Position numbers and translations under genes: made by a program | In this document: positions 48,970-55,665 of the stretch, in pieces | Position numbering within the stretch: position 1 is the stretch's first letter | How the letters are laid out: every line of letters begins with the position of its first letter | NCBI GenBank assembly: GCA_021325455.1 | Contig: JAJPHD010000025.1 | Span: forward strand, 1-55,665 | Source: Actinomycetota bacterium | GTDB lineage: Bacteria > Actinomycetota > Acidimicrobiia > Acidimicrobiales > JAJPHD01 | DNA length: 55,665 bases | Direction: 5' to 3' | Notes under the pieces: model-generated | Told to the model about the DNA's origin: nothing | What the model saw: only the letters and a program-made list of their open reading frames with translations | Databases searched by the model: none

Positions 48970-50454
48970 ATGGCAAGCCTGGTGATCATCATCGCTATCG
49001 TCGTGGTGATCGTCCTCTTGCTGTCCGGCCTGAACCGGTTCCCCTGGCGCAGGGAGCGGCACTCGATCAAGCACTACAAGCAGGCCATGGGCGTGCTGAG
49101 CGAGGTGTCGCGTCGGACCGAGGATGTCACGGTGCCACCGGGGGAGGATGAGGCCGAGGCGGCGACGCCCAACGGCCAAGCGCCTCCTCGCCGGCCTGCT
49201 CCCCTCTATGCTCCCCGCCGTCCCGCCGGCCACCTGGACGACGACCAACGGGCACCCCGGCCGGAGGCCCAGCCGGCCACGGCAGGTCCGTACTGGTCCC
49301 CCCGGGCACCCACCTCCCCGGAGGACACCGGCATCCTCTGGATCGGCCCGGCGGGTGAGGAGCGCCCCCCTGGCCCGCCCGGGCCCGAAGAGGCCCCCGC
49401 ACCCCAGCCGGAGCCTGCCGCCACGACCATCCCGCCCGCCCCGGCGGCCGAGCCCCCGGCTGCTTCCGAGCCGGCGGCCGGTCCCGAGTTCCCGGCTGGT
49501 CCCGAGCCGGCGGCCAGTCCCGAGCCGTCGGCACCGGAGCTCCCCGCCGCCGCCCGAGCCGGGGAGGAGCCGGCAGCGGCCGCGGGCCTGGACCCCTTCT
49601 CGCGGCTGATGCAGCTGCTGCAGCCGGGGCACCGCACCCCCGCCCCAGAGGCCGAGTCGCCATCCAGCCCGGCCGCTTCCCCCCAGCCCCCCGAGGCTGG
49701 GGCCGGGCCCGAGCCCGAGCCGGCACCGGCCCCGGGCCGCTCGGGGCCCTCCTGGCCGCCTCGCCCTCCGAGGCTGCGTGCCGGGGCTCACGCCCGGCGC
49801 CGTCCCGCCAGGCTGGCCAGACCGGCCAAGACGCCGGAGCCCGCCGCCTCGCCCGGCGCGGCCCCTGCCCCGGCCGCAGCCTCGTCGGGTGCTGACTGGG
49901 ACGAGGAGCAGCGGTCCACACCGGCCCGCACCCTCCGGTTCTCGCTCGCCGGCAACCGGGGGAGCGCGGTGGCAGCCGTGGCGGCCCTGGTGGTGGTCGT
50001 GGCAGGGGCCGCCACTGCCCTGGCCGTCACCGGTGGCCGGCCCACCACTCCCGTCCGCCGGTCAGCCCCCAGGGTCCACCGCAGGGCGGCGCCAACCACA
50101 ACGACCACCACCACGACCTCGCCCCCGCTGCTCCAGCCCACCACGACCAGCGCCACCGGGGCCACCTACCGCCTGCCGGCGGGCCAGTCCACGGTGACCC
50201 TCTCGGCTACCGGCCCCTGCTGGATCCTGGTCCAGTCCGCGCCGCCCCCGGCCACGAGCCCGGTGGTCTTCGAGGGGACCCTCCTCGCCAACCAGACCAA
50301 GACCTTCTCGGCCAGCGGCTCCCTGTGGATCAGGCTGGGCTGGCCGGCCCACGCCGCCCTCAAGGTGAATGGTGTGCCGGTGCGCGTCCCGACCTCAGGT
50401 GCCACCCCCTTCAACCTCACCTTCGGGGCTCCCGGCGCCGGTTCCTCCGCCTAG
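48970..50454 (+). CDS. RodZ-like membrane protein with C-terminal DUF4115, no HTH
   Basis: This 494-aa protein has an N-terminal TM helix (about residues 2-20), a short basic segment, a long Pro/Ala/Glu-rich region (about 60-300), a second TM helix (about 332-352), a Thr-rich linker and a C-terminal DUF4115 domain (YRLPAGQSTVTLSATGPCWILVQSA...), the periplasmic domain of RodZ. The N-terminal helix-turn-helix of RodZ is absent. It may have a wall or cytoskeleton role. The ATG has GAGAGAGG 6 nt upstream. Its last 60 bp overlap the convergent oligopeptidase gene. Confidence 0.78.
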   Translation: MASLVIIIAIVVVIVLLLSGLNRFPWRRERHSIKHYKQAMGVLSEVSRRTEDVTVPPGEDEAEAATPNGQAPPRRPAPLYAPRRPAGHLDDDQRAPRPEAQPATAGPYWSPRAPTSPEDTGILWIGPAGEERPPGPPGPEEAPAPQPEPAATTIPPAPAAEPPAASEPAAGPEFPAGPEPAASPEPSAPELPAAARAGEEPAAAAGLDPFSRLMQLLQPGHRTPAPEAESPSSPAASPQPPEAGAGPEPEPAPAPGRSGPSWPPRPPRLRAGAHARRRPARLARPAKTPEPAASPGAAPAPAAASSGADWDEEQRSTPARTLRFSLAGNRGSAVAAVAALVVVVAGAATALAVTGGRPTTPVRRSAPRVHRRAAPTTTTTTTTSPPLLQPTTTSATGATYRLPAGQSTVTLSATGPCWILVQSAPPPATSPVVFEGTLLANQTKTFSASGSLWIRLGWPAHAALKVNGVPVRVPTSGATPFNLTFGAPGAGSSA

Positions 50455-52566
50455 CCCCACGGCGTCGAGGATGAAGGCGTACACGAAGGCCTCGTCCCGC
50501 CAGGCGTCGTAACGGCCGGAGGGGCCCCGGTGGCCGGCCCCCATCTCGGTCTTCAGCAGGACGACGTTGGTGGGTGAGGCGGCCCGGAGGGCCTGGACCC
50601 ATTTGGCCGGCTCCCAGTAGCTCACCCGGGGGTCGTTGAGGCCGGCCGTGGCCAGGATGCGCGGGTAGGGGCGGGGTGCCACGTTGTCGTAGGGCGAATA
50701 GGACTTCATGGTCGAGTAGACCGCCGGGTCGGACACCGGATTGCCCCACTCCTCCCATTCCGTCACCGTGAGGGGCAGGGTGTCGTCCAGGATCGTGGTC
50801 AGGCAGTCCACGAAGGGGACCTCGGCCACGATGGCCGCGAAGCACTCAGGGGCGGCATTGGCCACGGCCCCCATGAGCAGTCCGCCGGCGCTGCCTCCCC
50901 GGGCCACCAGGCGGGCGGGCTCGGTCCACCCGCCGGCGATCAGGTGGCGGGCGCAGGCGATGAAGTCGGAGAAGGTGTTGGGCTTGGCCAGGAGCCTGCC
51001 CTCCTCGTACCAGGAGCGCCCCATCTCGCCACCCCCCCGCACGTGGGCTATGGCGAAGACGAACCCCCGGTCGAGCAGGGAGAGGCGGAAGGACGAGAAG
51101 GCGGGGTCCACGCTGTGCTCGTAGGAGCCGTAGCCGTAGAGGAGGCAGGGTGCGGGCCTCTCCAGGTCCAGGCGGTACACGAGCGAAATGGGCACTTTGG
51201 CCCCGTCGGGGGCGACTGCCCACTCCCGCTCCGTGCGGTAGGCAGAGGGGTCATAGCCCCCGAGCACCGGCTGACGCTTGCGCAGCGTCGTCCGCCCCGT
51301 CTCCAGGTCGTGGTCGTAGACCGAGCGCGGCGTCACGAGTGAGGTGTAGCCGTAACGCAGGACCTTGGACCCGATCTCCGGGTTCGCCTCCCCCCAGGCG
51401 GTCGAGACCTCCTCGGGTTGGGCGATGGCCCTCAGGGTGCCCGGGTCGGGCAGGCCGTCAGGCCCGAGGTCGGCCACCCGGATCCGCCGGCAGCCGCCAG
51501 CCCGCTCGTAGAGCACCAGGTGGGAGGAGAAGAGGTCGATGTCGTGGAGGCGCACCTCCGGCTCGTGGGGGAGGGCCTCGCTCCAGTGCTCCCGGCCGGG
51601 GGTGGTGTCAGGGGCAGTGAGCAAGCGGAAGTTGGGTGCCCCGTCGTTGGTGACGATGAAGAAGCGGGTCCCGAGGTGGTCCAGCCGGTACTCGAGGCCC
51701 TGGTGGCGGGGCTCCACGACCAGGAAGTCCCCGTCGGGGTCGCTGGCCCGGAGGACCCTGGCCTCGGTGGTCATCTTGCTCTCGGTCTCTATGACCACGT
51801 AGCTCTCGTCCTTGGTGAGGGCCACGCTCAGGAAGAACCGCTCGTCGGGCTCGGTGAGAACACAGGCGTCCTGGTCCGACGGTGTGCCGAGGCGGTGACG
51901 CCACACCTGATAGGGGCGCATGGCGGCGTCAGGGCGGGTGTAGAAGACGGTGCCACTGTCCCCGGCCCAGGCCAGGCCGTAGTAGGTGTCCTCCACCACG
52001 TCGGCCAGGTCCTCACCTGATTCCAGGTCCCGGAAGCGCAGCGTGTAGCGCTCGCCCCCCGTGGTGTCGGTGGCGTAGGCGAGGAGCCGGTGGTCGGGGC
52101 TGACGGCGAAGTTCCCGAGGGCGAAATAGCTCTGGTTCTCGGCCAGGAGGTTCTGGTCCAGGATCACCTTTTCGCCCGGCAGCGTCTCCCCCTCGGCTCC
52201 CTCCGGGAGGGCGGCGTCCGCATCGGGGTCCCCGCTGGCCGGGCGGCGGCAGTGGATGGGGTACTGGGCCCCCTCCCTGGTACGGGTGTAGTAGAGGAAG
52301 GGCCCCTTGCGCACGGGCACCGAGAGGTCGGTCTCCTGGATGCGGGCCCTCATCTCGGCGTAGATGGCCTCCCGCAGGGCCGCCGTGTGGGCGCACATGG
52401 CCTCGGTGTAGGCGTTCTCGGCCTCGAGCAGGGAGATCACCTCGGGGTTGTCCCGCTCCCGGAGCCAGTACCAAGGGTCCACCCTCTCGTCACCGTGGGC
52501 CCGCAGGACATGGGGCCGGCGAGGAGCGACGGGGGGCGCGGCAGGTTGGGGTGGCGCTTGGGTCAT
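50395..52566 (-). CDS. ptrB: Oligopeptidase B-like prolyl oligopeptidase family protein
   Basis: This 723-aa serine peptidase has an N-terminal beta-propeller (DPWYWLRERDNPEVISLLEAENAY at its start) and a C-terminal alpha/beta hydrolase domain with the nucleophile in ARGGSAGGLLMG and the His in MGAGHRGPSGR. Oligopeptidase B cuts after Arg/Lys in short peptides in the cytoplasm; no signal peptide is seen. No RBS precedes ATG 52566. The C-terminal tail is Gly/Glu-rich and lies antisense to the end of the RodZ-like gene. Confidence 0.9.
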   Translation of the reverse strand: MTQAPPQPAAPPVAPRRPHVLRAHGDERVDPWYWLRERDNPEVISLLEAENAYTEAMCAHTAALREAIYAEMRARIQETDLSVPVRKGPFLYYTRTREGAQYPIHCRRPASGDPDADAALPEGAEGETLPGEKVILDQNLLAENQSYFALGNFAVSPDHRLLAYATDTTGGERYTLRFRDLESGEDLADVVEDTYYGLAWAGDSGTVFYTRPDAAMRPYQVWRHRLGTPSDQDACVLTEPDERFFLSVALTKDESYVVIETESKMTTEARVLRASDPDGDFLVVEPRHQGLEYRLDHLGTRFFIVTNDGAPNFRLLTAPDTTPGREHWSEALPHEPEVRLHDIDLFSSHLVLYERAGGCRRIRVADLGPDGLPDPGTLRAIAQPEEVSTAWGEANPEIGSKVLRYGYTSLVTPRSVYDHDLETGRTTLRKRQPVLGGYDPSAYRTEREWAVAPDGAKVPISLVYRLDLERPAPCLLYGYGSYEHSVDPAFSSFRLSLLDRGFVFAIAHVRGGGEMGRSWYEEGRLLAKPNTFSDFIACARHLIAGGWTEPARLVARGGSAGGLLMGAVANAAPECFAAIVAEVPFVDCLTTILDDTLPLTVTEWEEWGNPVSDPAVYSTMKSYSPYDNVAPRPYPRILATAGLNDPRVSYWEPAKWVQALRAASPTNVVLLKTEMGAGHRGPSGRYDAWRDEAFVYAFILDAVGLGGGTGAGSPEGEVEGGGT

Positions 52567-52604
52567 AGGGGCCAGGATCGCGCACTGCGGGAAGCTCGGC
52601 CTGA

Positions 52605-52632
52605 ACTAGTAAGCTAGGACTAGTAAGATAGG
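52605..52632. promoter_or_regulatory. Tandem 14-bp promoter repeat between ptrB and the Rpf-like gene
   Basis: ACTAGTAAGCTAGG and ACTAGTAAGATAGG lie head to tail. Each contains a -10-like box (TAAGCT 52610-52615, TAAGAT 52624-52629); the second is 6 nt from the GTG of the Rpf-like gene. Both boxes could act, giving a leaderless and a 5'-extended transcript. Confidence 0.55.
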
Positions 52633-52635
52633 ACC

Positions 52636-53676
52636 GTGTCGCGAAGGGTGGCACGGCTGGGCGTGAGCCTGTGCCTGGGCACCGGTCTCCAGCTCGGGCT
52701 CCTCGTCACCCCCGCCCGGGCCCTCCCGCCTCGGGCCGGGGGGCCGGCCGGGCACGCGGCCGCTAGCCCGGTGGCCTCGCTCCGCCGGCGGGCCGCCGCC
52801 CTTGCGGCCGGGATCGGGGCGGGCGCCACCCAGGTGTACCGGGACTCCGTGGCCCTGGGCATGGCCGAGGCCGAGGTGCGCAGGCTCCGCCGGCAGCTTG
52901 CCACCGCCACCCGGGCCGTGGTGCGCTCCAGGTCCTTGGTGGCCGAAGCGGCCCGCCGGTTGCGGGAGGAGGCGGTCCTCGACTACACGGAGGCAGGCCT
53001 GCCGGGCCCGCTGGGCTCGGCATTCGGCACTCAACCGGCCGGAGCTGAGCAGGCCCAGGTCATCCTCTCCGCCGCCTCGGCCCGGACGGATCAGGCCTTG
53101 GAGGCCTACCGCCTGGCGACTAGGACCCTCGAAGGCCGCCGGACCGCACTGGCGGCGGCCGAGGCGACGGCAAACCGGGTGGCGGAGCGCTACTACGCCA
53201 GGAGGGCCCGGTTGCAGGCCGCCCTGGATGCCGAGGCTGCCGCCCTGGCTCGGGTGAGAGGCCGGCTGGCCCGTCTGGTGGCGGAGGATCACGTCCCAGA
53301 GGGAGGGGCCGGCCCGGCCTCAAGTGGCTCGGGTCCTGGGTCACCGGGTCCCGGCCTGGCCGGGGGTGTGCAGGGCCTGCCCCTTCCGACCGGTGTGAGC
53401 GGGCTGGCCTCCACCCTGGCTCAGGGCATGCCAGCCACCCTGGCGGGCGACCTCGCCCGGCTGCGCCAGTGCGAGTCCAGCGGCAACTACCGGGCCGACA
53501 CCGGCAACGGCTACTACGGCGCCTATCAGTTCGACCTGACGACCTGGGAGGGCCTGGGCTACCAGGGACTGCCGTCCGAGGCCCCGCCGGCCGTGCAGGA
53601 CCAGGCCGCCTACCGCCTCTACCAGGAGAGAGGGTGGGCCCCCTGGCCCACCTGCTCGGTGATGCTGGGGCTGTAA
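52636..53676 (+). CDS. Secreted Rpf-like transglycosylase with coiled coil
   Basis: This 346-aa protein has a signal peptide (about residues 1-29, ending PARA), an Ala/Arg-rich coiled coil (about 50-220), a Gly/Pro linker and a C-terminal resuscitation-promoting-factor/transglycosylase domain: LRQCESSGNYRADTGNGYYGAYQFDLTTWEGLG with catalytic Glu280, then AYRLYQERGWAPWPTC. It should cleave glycan strands of peptidoglycan and aid growth resumption. Coiled coil plus lytic domain resembles the NlpC/P60 protein at 18003-19676. GTG 52636 is a leaderless-type start. Confidence 0.87.
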   Translation: MSRRVARLGVSLCLGTGLQLGLLVTPARALPPRAGGPAGHAAASPVASLRRRAAALAAGIGAGATQVYRDSVALGMAEAEVRRLRRQLATATRAVVRSRSLVAEAARRLREEAVLDYTEAGLPGPLGSAFGTQPAGAEQAQVILSAASARTDQALEAYRLATRTLEGRRTALAAAEATANRVAERYYARRARLQAALDAEAAALARVRGRLARLVAEDHVPEGGAGPASSGSGPGSPGPGLAGGVQGLPLPTGVSGLASTLAQGMPATLAGDLARLRQCESSGNYRADTGNGYYGAYQFDLTTWEGLGYQGLPSEAPPAVQDQAAYRLYQERGWAPWPTCSVMLGL

Positions 53677-53720
53677 CCGGGGCGGCTGGCAGTTCGGGCG
53701 CCCCTCGGGGAGGATGGGGC

Positions 53721-55355
53721 ATGGCCCGGATCCTGGTGACCGAGAAGCTGGCCCCCCGGGGCCTGGAGGCCATGGCCGCGGCCGGCCACGAGGTGGAGGT
53801 GCGCCTGGGCCTCTCGCCTGCTGAGGTGGTCGAGGCGGTCCGGGGCGCCCATGCCCTGGTGATCCGCTCCGCCACCCGGGTGACCGAGGAGGTGCTGGCG
53901 GCCGGGACGGAGCTGGTGGTGGTGGGGCGGGCCGGCATCGGCCTGGACAACGTGGACGTGGGGGCAGCCACGAGGCGGGGCGTCATGGTCGTGAACGCTC
54001 CTCAGTCCAACGTGCTGTCGGCGGCCGAGCACGCCATGGCCCTCCTGCTGGCCCAGGCCCGCAACATCCCCCAGGCCCATGCCGCCCTGGTGGCAGGGAA
54101 GTGGGAGCGCTCTAGGTGGGAGGGCGTGGAGCTGCACGGCAAGACCCTCGGGGTGGTGGGGCTGGGGCGGGTGGGGGCACTGGTGGCCCAGCGGGCCCTG
54201 GCGTTCGGGATGAGGCTGGTGGCCTACGACCCTTACGTGGGGAGGGAGCGGGCCCGGCAGATGGGAGTGGAGCTCATGGGCCTGGAGGAGGTGATGGCCG
54301 AGGCCGACTTCATAAGCATCCACTTGCCCAAGACCAGCGAGACCATGGGATTGATAGGCAAGGAGGTGCTGGCCCGGGCCAAGCCGGGGGTGCGCATAGT
54401 CAACACCGCCCGGGGAGGCATCGTGGACGAGGAGGCCCTGGCCGAGGCCGTGAGGAGCGGGCGGGTGGCGGGAGCGGCCCTGGACGTCTTCGCCACCGAG
54501 CCCACCACGTCCTCCCCCCTCTTCGAGCTGGACCGGGTGGTGGTCACCCCGCACCTGGGGGCCAGCACGGTGGAGGCCCAGGACAAGGCGGGCGTCACCA
54601 TCGCCGAGCAGGTCATCCTGGCCCTGGCCGGAGAGTTCGTGCCCTTTGCCGTCAACGTGGCGGCCACCGAGGCGCCGGAGGCCGTACGGCCCTTCCTCCC
54701 CCTGGCCGAGCACCTGGGCCGGTTCCTGGCCTCCCTGCTCGGTGGCCTCCCTCCTGCCCTGGACATCGAGTACGAGGGGGGCTTGGCGGGGGCGGACACC
54801 CGGATCCTTTCGCTGGCCGTCCTCAAGGGGCTGTTCGCGGCGGGCACGGAGGAGCCGGTCAGTTATGTCAATGCTCCCCAGCTGGCCGCTGAGCGGGGCC
54901 TGGAGGTGAGGGAGACCACCACCTCGGTGACCCGCAACTACGTGAACCTGATCACCTTGCGCGGCGGCGGCCATGCCGTGGCCGGCTCGGTGGCCGGCCT
55001 GGCCGGGCAGCCCCGCATCGTCATGGTGGACGGTTACATGGTGGAGGTGCCGCCCGCCCCCCACATGTTGGTCGTGCACAACGACGACCGTCCCGGGATG
55101 ATCGGCCTGGTGGGCACGGTCCTGGGCGAGGCGGGGGTGAGCATCTCCAGCATGGCCGTGGCCCCCTCGGGCTCGGATGGCGGAGGGGCGGAGAGCTCGG
55201 TGGGCGGCGCGGCGGGGGGTTCGGTGGACCCGGGCCTGTCGTCTGGGACCGCCCTCATGATCCTTGCCACTGACCGGCCCGTTCCCGGGGAGGTGGCTCG
55301 CCAACTGGCTGAGGCCCCGGGGATCCTCGGGGTCCACCTGGCCGGGGCAGGCTGA
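53721..55355 (+). CDS. serA: D-3-phosphoglycerate dehydrogenase
   Basis: This 544-aa enzyme opens serine biosynthesis. It has the NAD-binding GLGRVGALVAQRAL loop, active-site RGGIVDEEAL, a PHLGAST block with catalytic His, an ASB (allosteric) domain and a C-terminal ACT domain (MLVVHNDDRPGMIGLVGTVLGEAGVSISSMAV), as in the long mycobacterial form. The ACT domain contains a Gly/Ser-rich insertion of about 25 residues, which is unusual. ATG 53721 has GGGGAGG 7 nt upstream. The stop lies in a tandem repeat. Confidence 0.93.
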   Translation: MARILVTEKLAPRGLEAMAAAGHEVEVRLGLSPAEVVEAVRGAHALVIRSATRVTEEVLAAGTELVVVGRAGIGLDNVDVGAATRRGVMVVNAPQSNVLSAAEHAMALLLAQARNIPQAHAALVAGKWERSRWEGVELHGKTLGVVGLGRVGALVAQRALAFGMRLVAYDPYVGRERARQMGVELMGLEEVMAEADFISIHLPKTSETMGLIGKEVLARAKPGVRIVNTARGGIVDEEALAEAVRSGRVAGAALDVFATEPTTSSPLFELDRVVVTPHLGASTVEAQDKAGVTIAEQVILALAGEFVPFAVNVAATEAPEAVRPFLPLAEHLGRFLASLLGGLPPALDIEYEGGLAGADTRILSLAVLKGLFAAGTEEPVSYVNAPQLAAERGLEVRETTTSVTRNYVNLITLRGGGHAVAGSVAGLAGQPRIVMVDGYMVEVPPAPHMLVVHNDDRPGMIGLVGTVLGEAGVSISSMAVAPSGSDGGGAESSVGGAAGGSVDPGLSSGTALMILATDRPVPGEVARQLAEAPGILGVHLAGAG

Positions 55356-55448
55356 GAGTTCCCACAGCGGCGGGAGTTCCTATTGGGGCGGGGGGCGGGG
55401 TGAGGGTTCCCACCAGGGCGGGAGTCCCCACTGGGCCGGGGGGCGGGA
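55353..55448 (+). repeat. Stop-spanning 48-bp tandem duplication after serA
   Basis: The 48 bp starting at the serA stop (55353-55400) recur directly at 55401-55448 with about 9 mismatches; both copies begin TGAGxGTTCCCAC. The period is 48, the same as after the genes ending at 1275 and 26792. Confidence 0.85.
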
Positions 55449-55665
55449 CGTGGCCGAGCACCAGCATCTCGAGAAACACGGCGTACTTTTCGCGCTGCGG
55501 CGCGATAATTACCCCGGAGCGCGAAGAGTAGGCCGGTTTTCCGGAAGACCCGAGGGTCCCTAGTGCCCCAGCAGCAACGTTTGAGGGCGCGTCCACCACC
55601 TGAACGTCGAGGTCGCGCACACTGGTCCTGTCGTGTCGGATCGGCGGGGAGGCGGTGTGCGAGAA
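55449..55665. other. AT-richer intergenic tail with dyad symmetry
   Basis: No gene that I can support starts here before the window ends. An exact 8-bp inverted repeat TTCGCGCT/AGCGCGAA (55489-55496 and 55518-55525) flanks a segment containing ATAATTA, and CCGGTTTTCCGG follows near 55534. The local AT content suggests a promoter or operator for a gene beyond the window, but this is inference. Confidence 0.4.

Noticed and set aside
1-55665. Insertion sequences, prophage, CRISPR arrays or intrinsic terminators
   Set aside because: No transposase, integrase, phage gene, regular spacer array or GC hairpin followed by a T run was seen.

Overview
The window is about 55.7 kb of very GC-rich DNA with densely packed genes. 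Many starts are GTG, many genes overlap by 4 nt, and many transcripts look leaderless. The gene content (DUF501, DUF3817, an Rv2578c-type radical SAM protein, an FDOR-type flavoprotein, an Rpf-like lytic enzyme, LCP and RipA-like wall proteins, an NrtR regulator) points to Actinomycetota. An Acidimicrobiia-like lineage is my best guess, but it rests on protein recall and not on a marker gene. I see no insertion sequence, phage or CRISPR array. One RNA gene is visible, tRNA-Leu(TAA).

Layout. 1-8700: a molybdenum hydroxylase (form II CO-dehydrogenase-like) operon. It holds the end of one large subunit, then small (2Fe-2S), large (AYRGAGR type) and FAD subunits, and the MoxR, VWA and XdhC maturation proteins. 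8701-11306: a 93-bp palindromic element, a sugar-acid dehydratase and a cupin. 11331-17987: a chain of overlapping genes: MocA-like nucleotidyltransferase, CoxG, a DUF501-Ppx/GppA fusion, an unknown protein, a glycosyltransferase, an Asp-box repeat protein and a GNAT acetyltransferase. 18003-24822: NlpC/P60 endopeptidase, MaoC hydratase, tRNA-Leu, a LigD split into three genes, and a Rieske oxygenase. 24823-26792: repeat-rich spacer with the second 93-bp element, two small membrane proteins and a VOC protein. 26911-29772: a NAD salvage operon pncB-pncA-nrtR. 29826-37311: Lgt, radical SAM, quinone oxidoreductase, fumarase, LCP protein, an ISOCOT-like protein and an FDOR flavoprotein. 37316-44481: SDR, dienelactone hydrolase, and three genes that fit the ethylmalonyl-CoA pathway (CitE/malyl-CoA lyase-like, methylsuccinyl-CoA dehydrogenase-like, mesaconyl-CoA hydratase-like), interrupted by an ECF sigma factor with a DUF4232 membrane partner. 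44591-46593: a selenoprotein locus. 46669-55355: MBL hydrolase, flavin reductase, RmlC-like epimerase, a RodZ-like membrane protein, oligopeptidase B, an Rpf-like protein and SerA.

Most notable points. (1) A UGSC-family selenoprotein is encoded at 44591-45139 (minus) across an in-frame TGA (Sec104). A perfect 8-bp SECIS-like hairpin lies just after the TGA, and the gene overlaps a thioredoxin-domain partner. An ordinary gene caller splits or truncates it. (2) Two 93-bp imperfect-palindrome elements, 16 kb apart and in opposite orientation, align without gaps (about 69% identity by eye). (3) Tandem duplications that straddle the stop codon recur at the 3' ends of at least six unrelated genes. 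(4) TANNNT boxes 6-8 nt upstream of start codons suggest many leaderless transcripts and helped choose starts. All identifications come from reading motifs; no database search was run.
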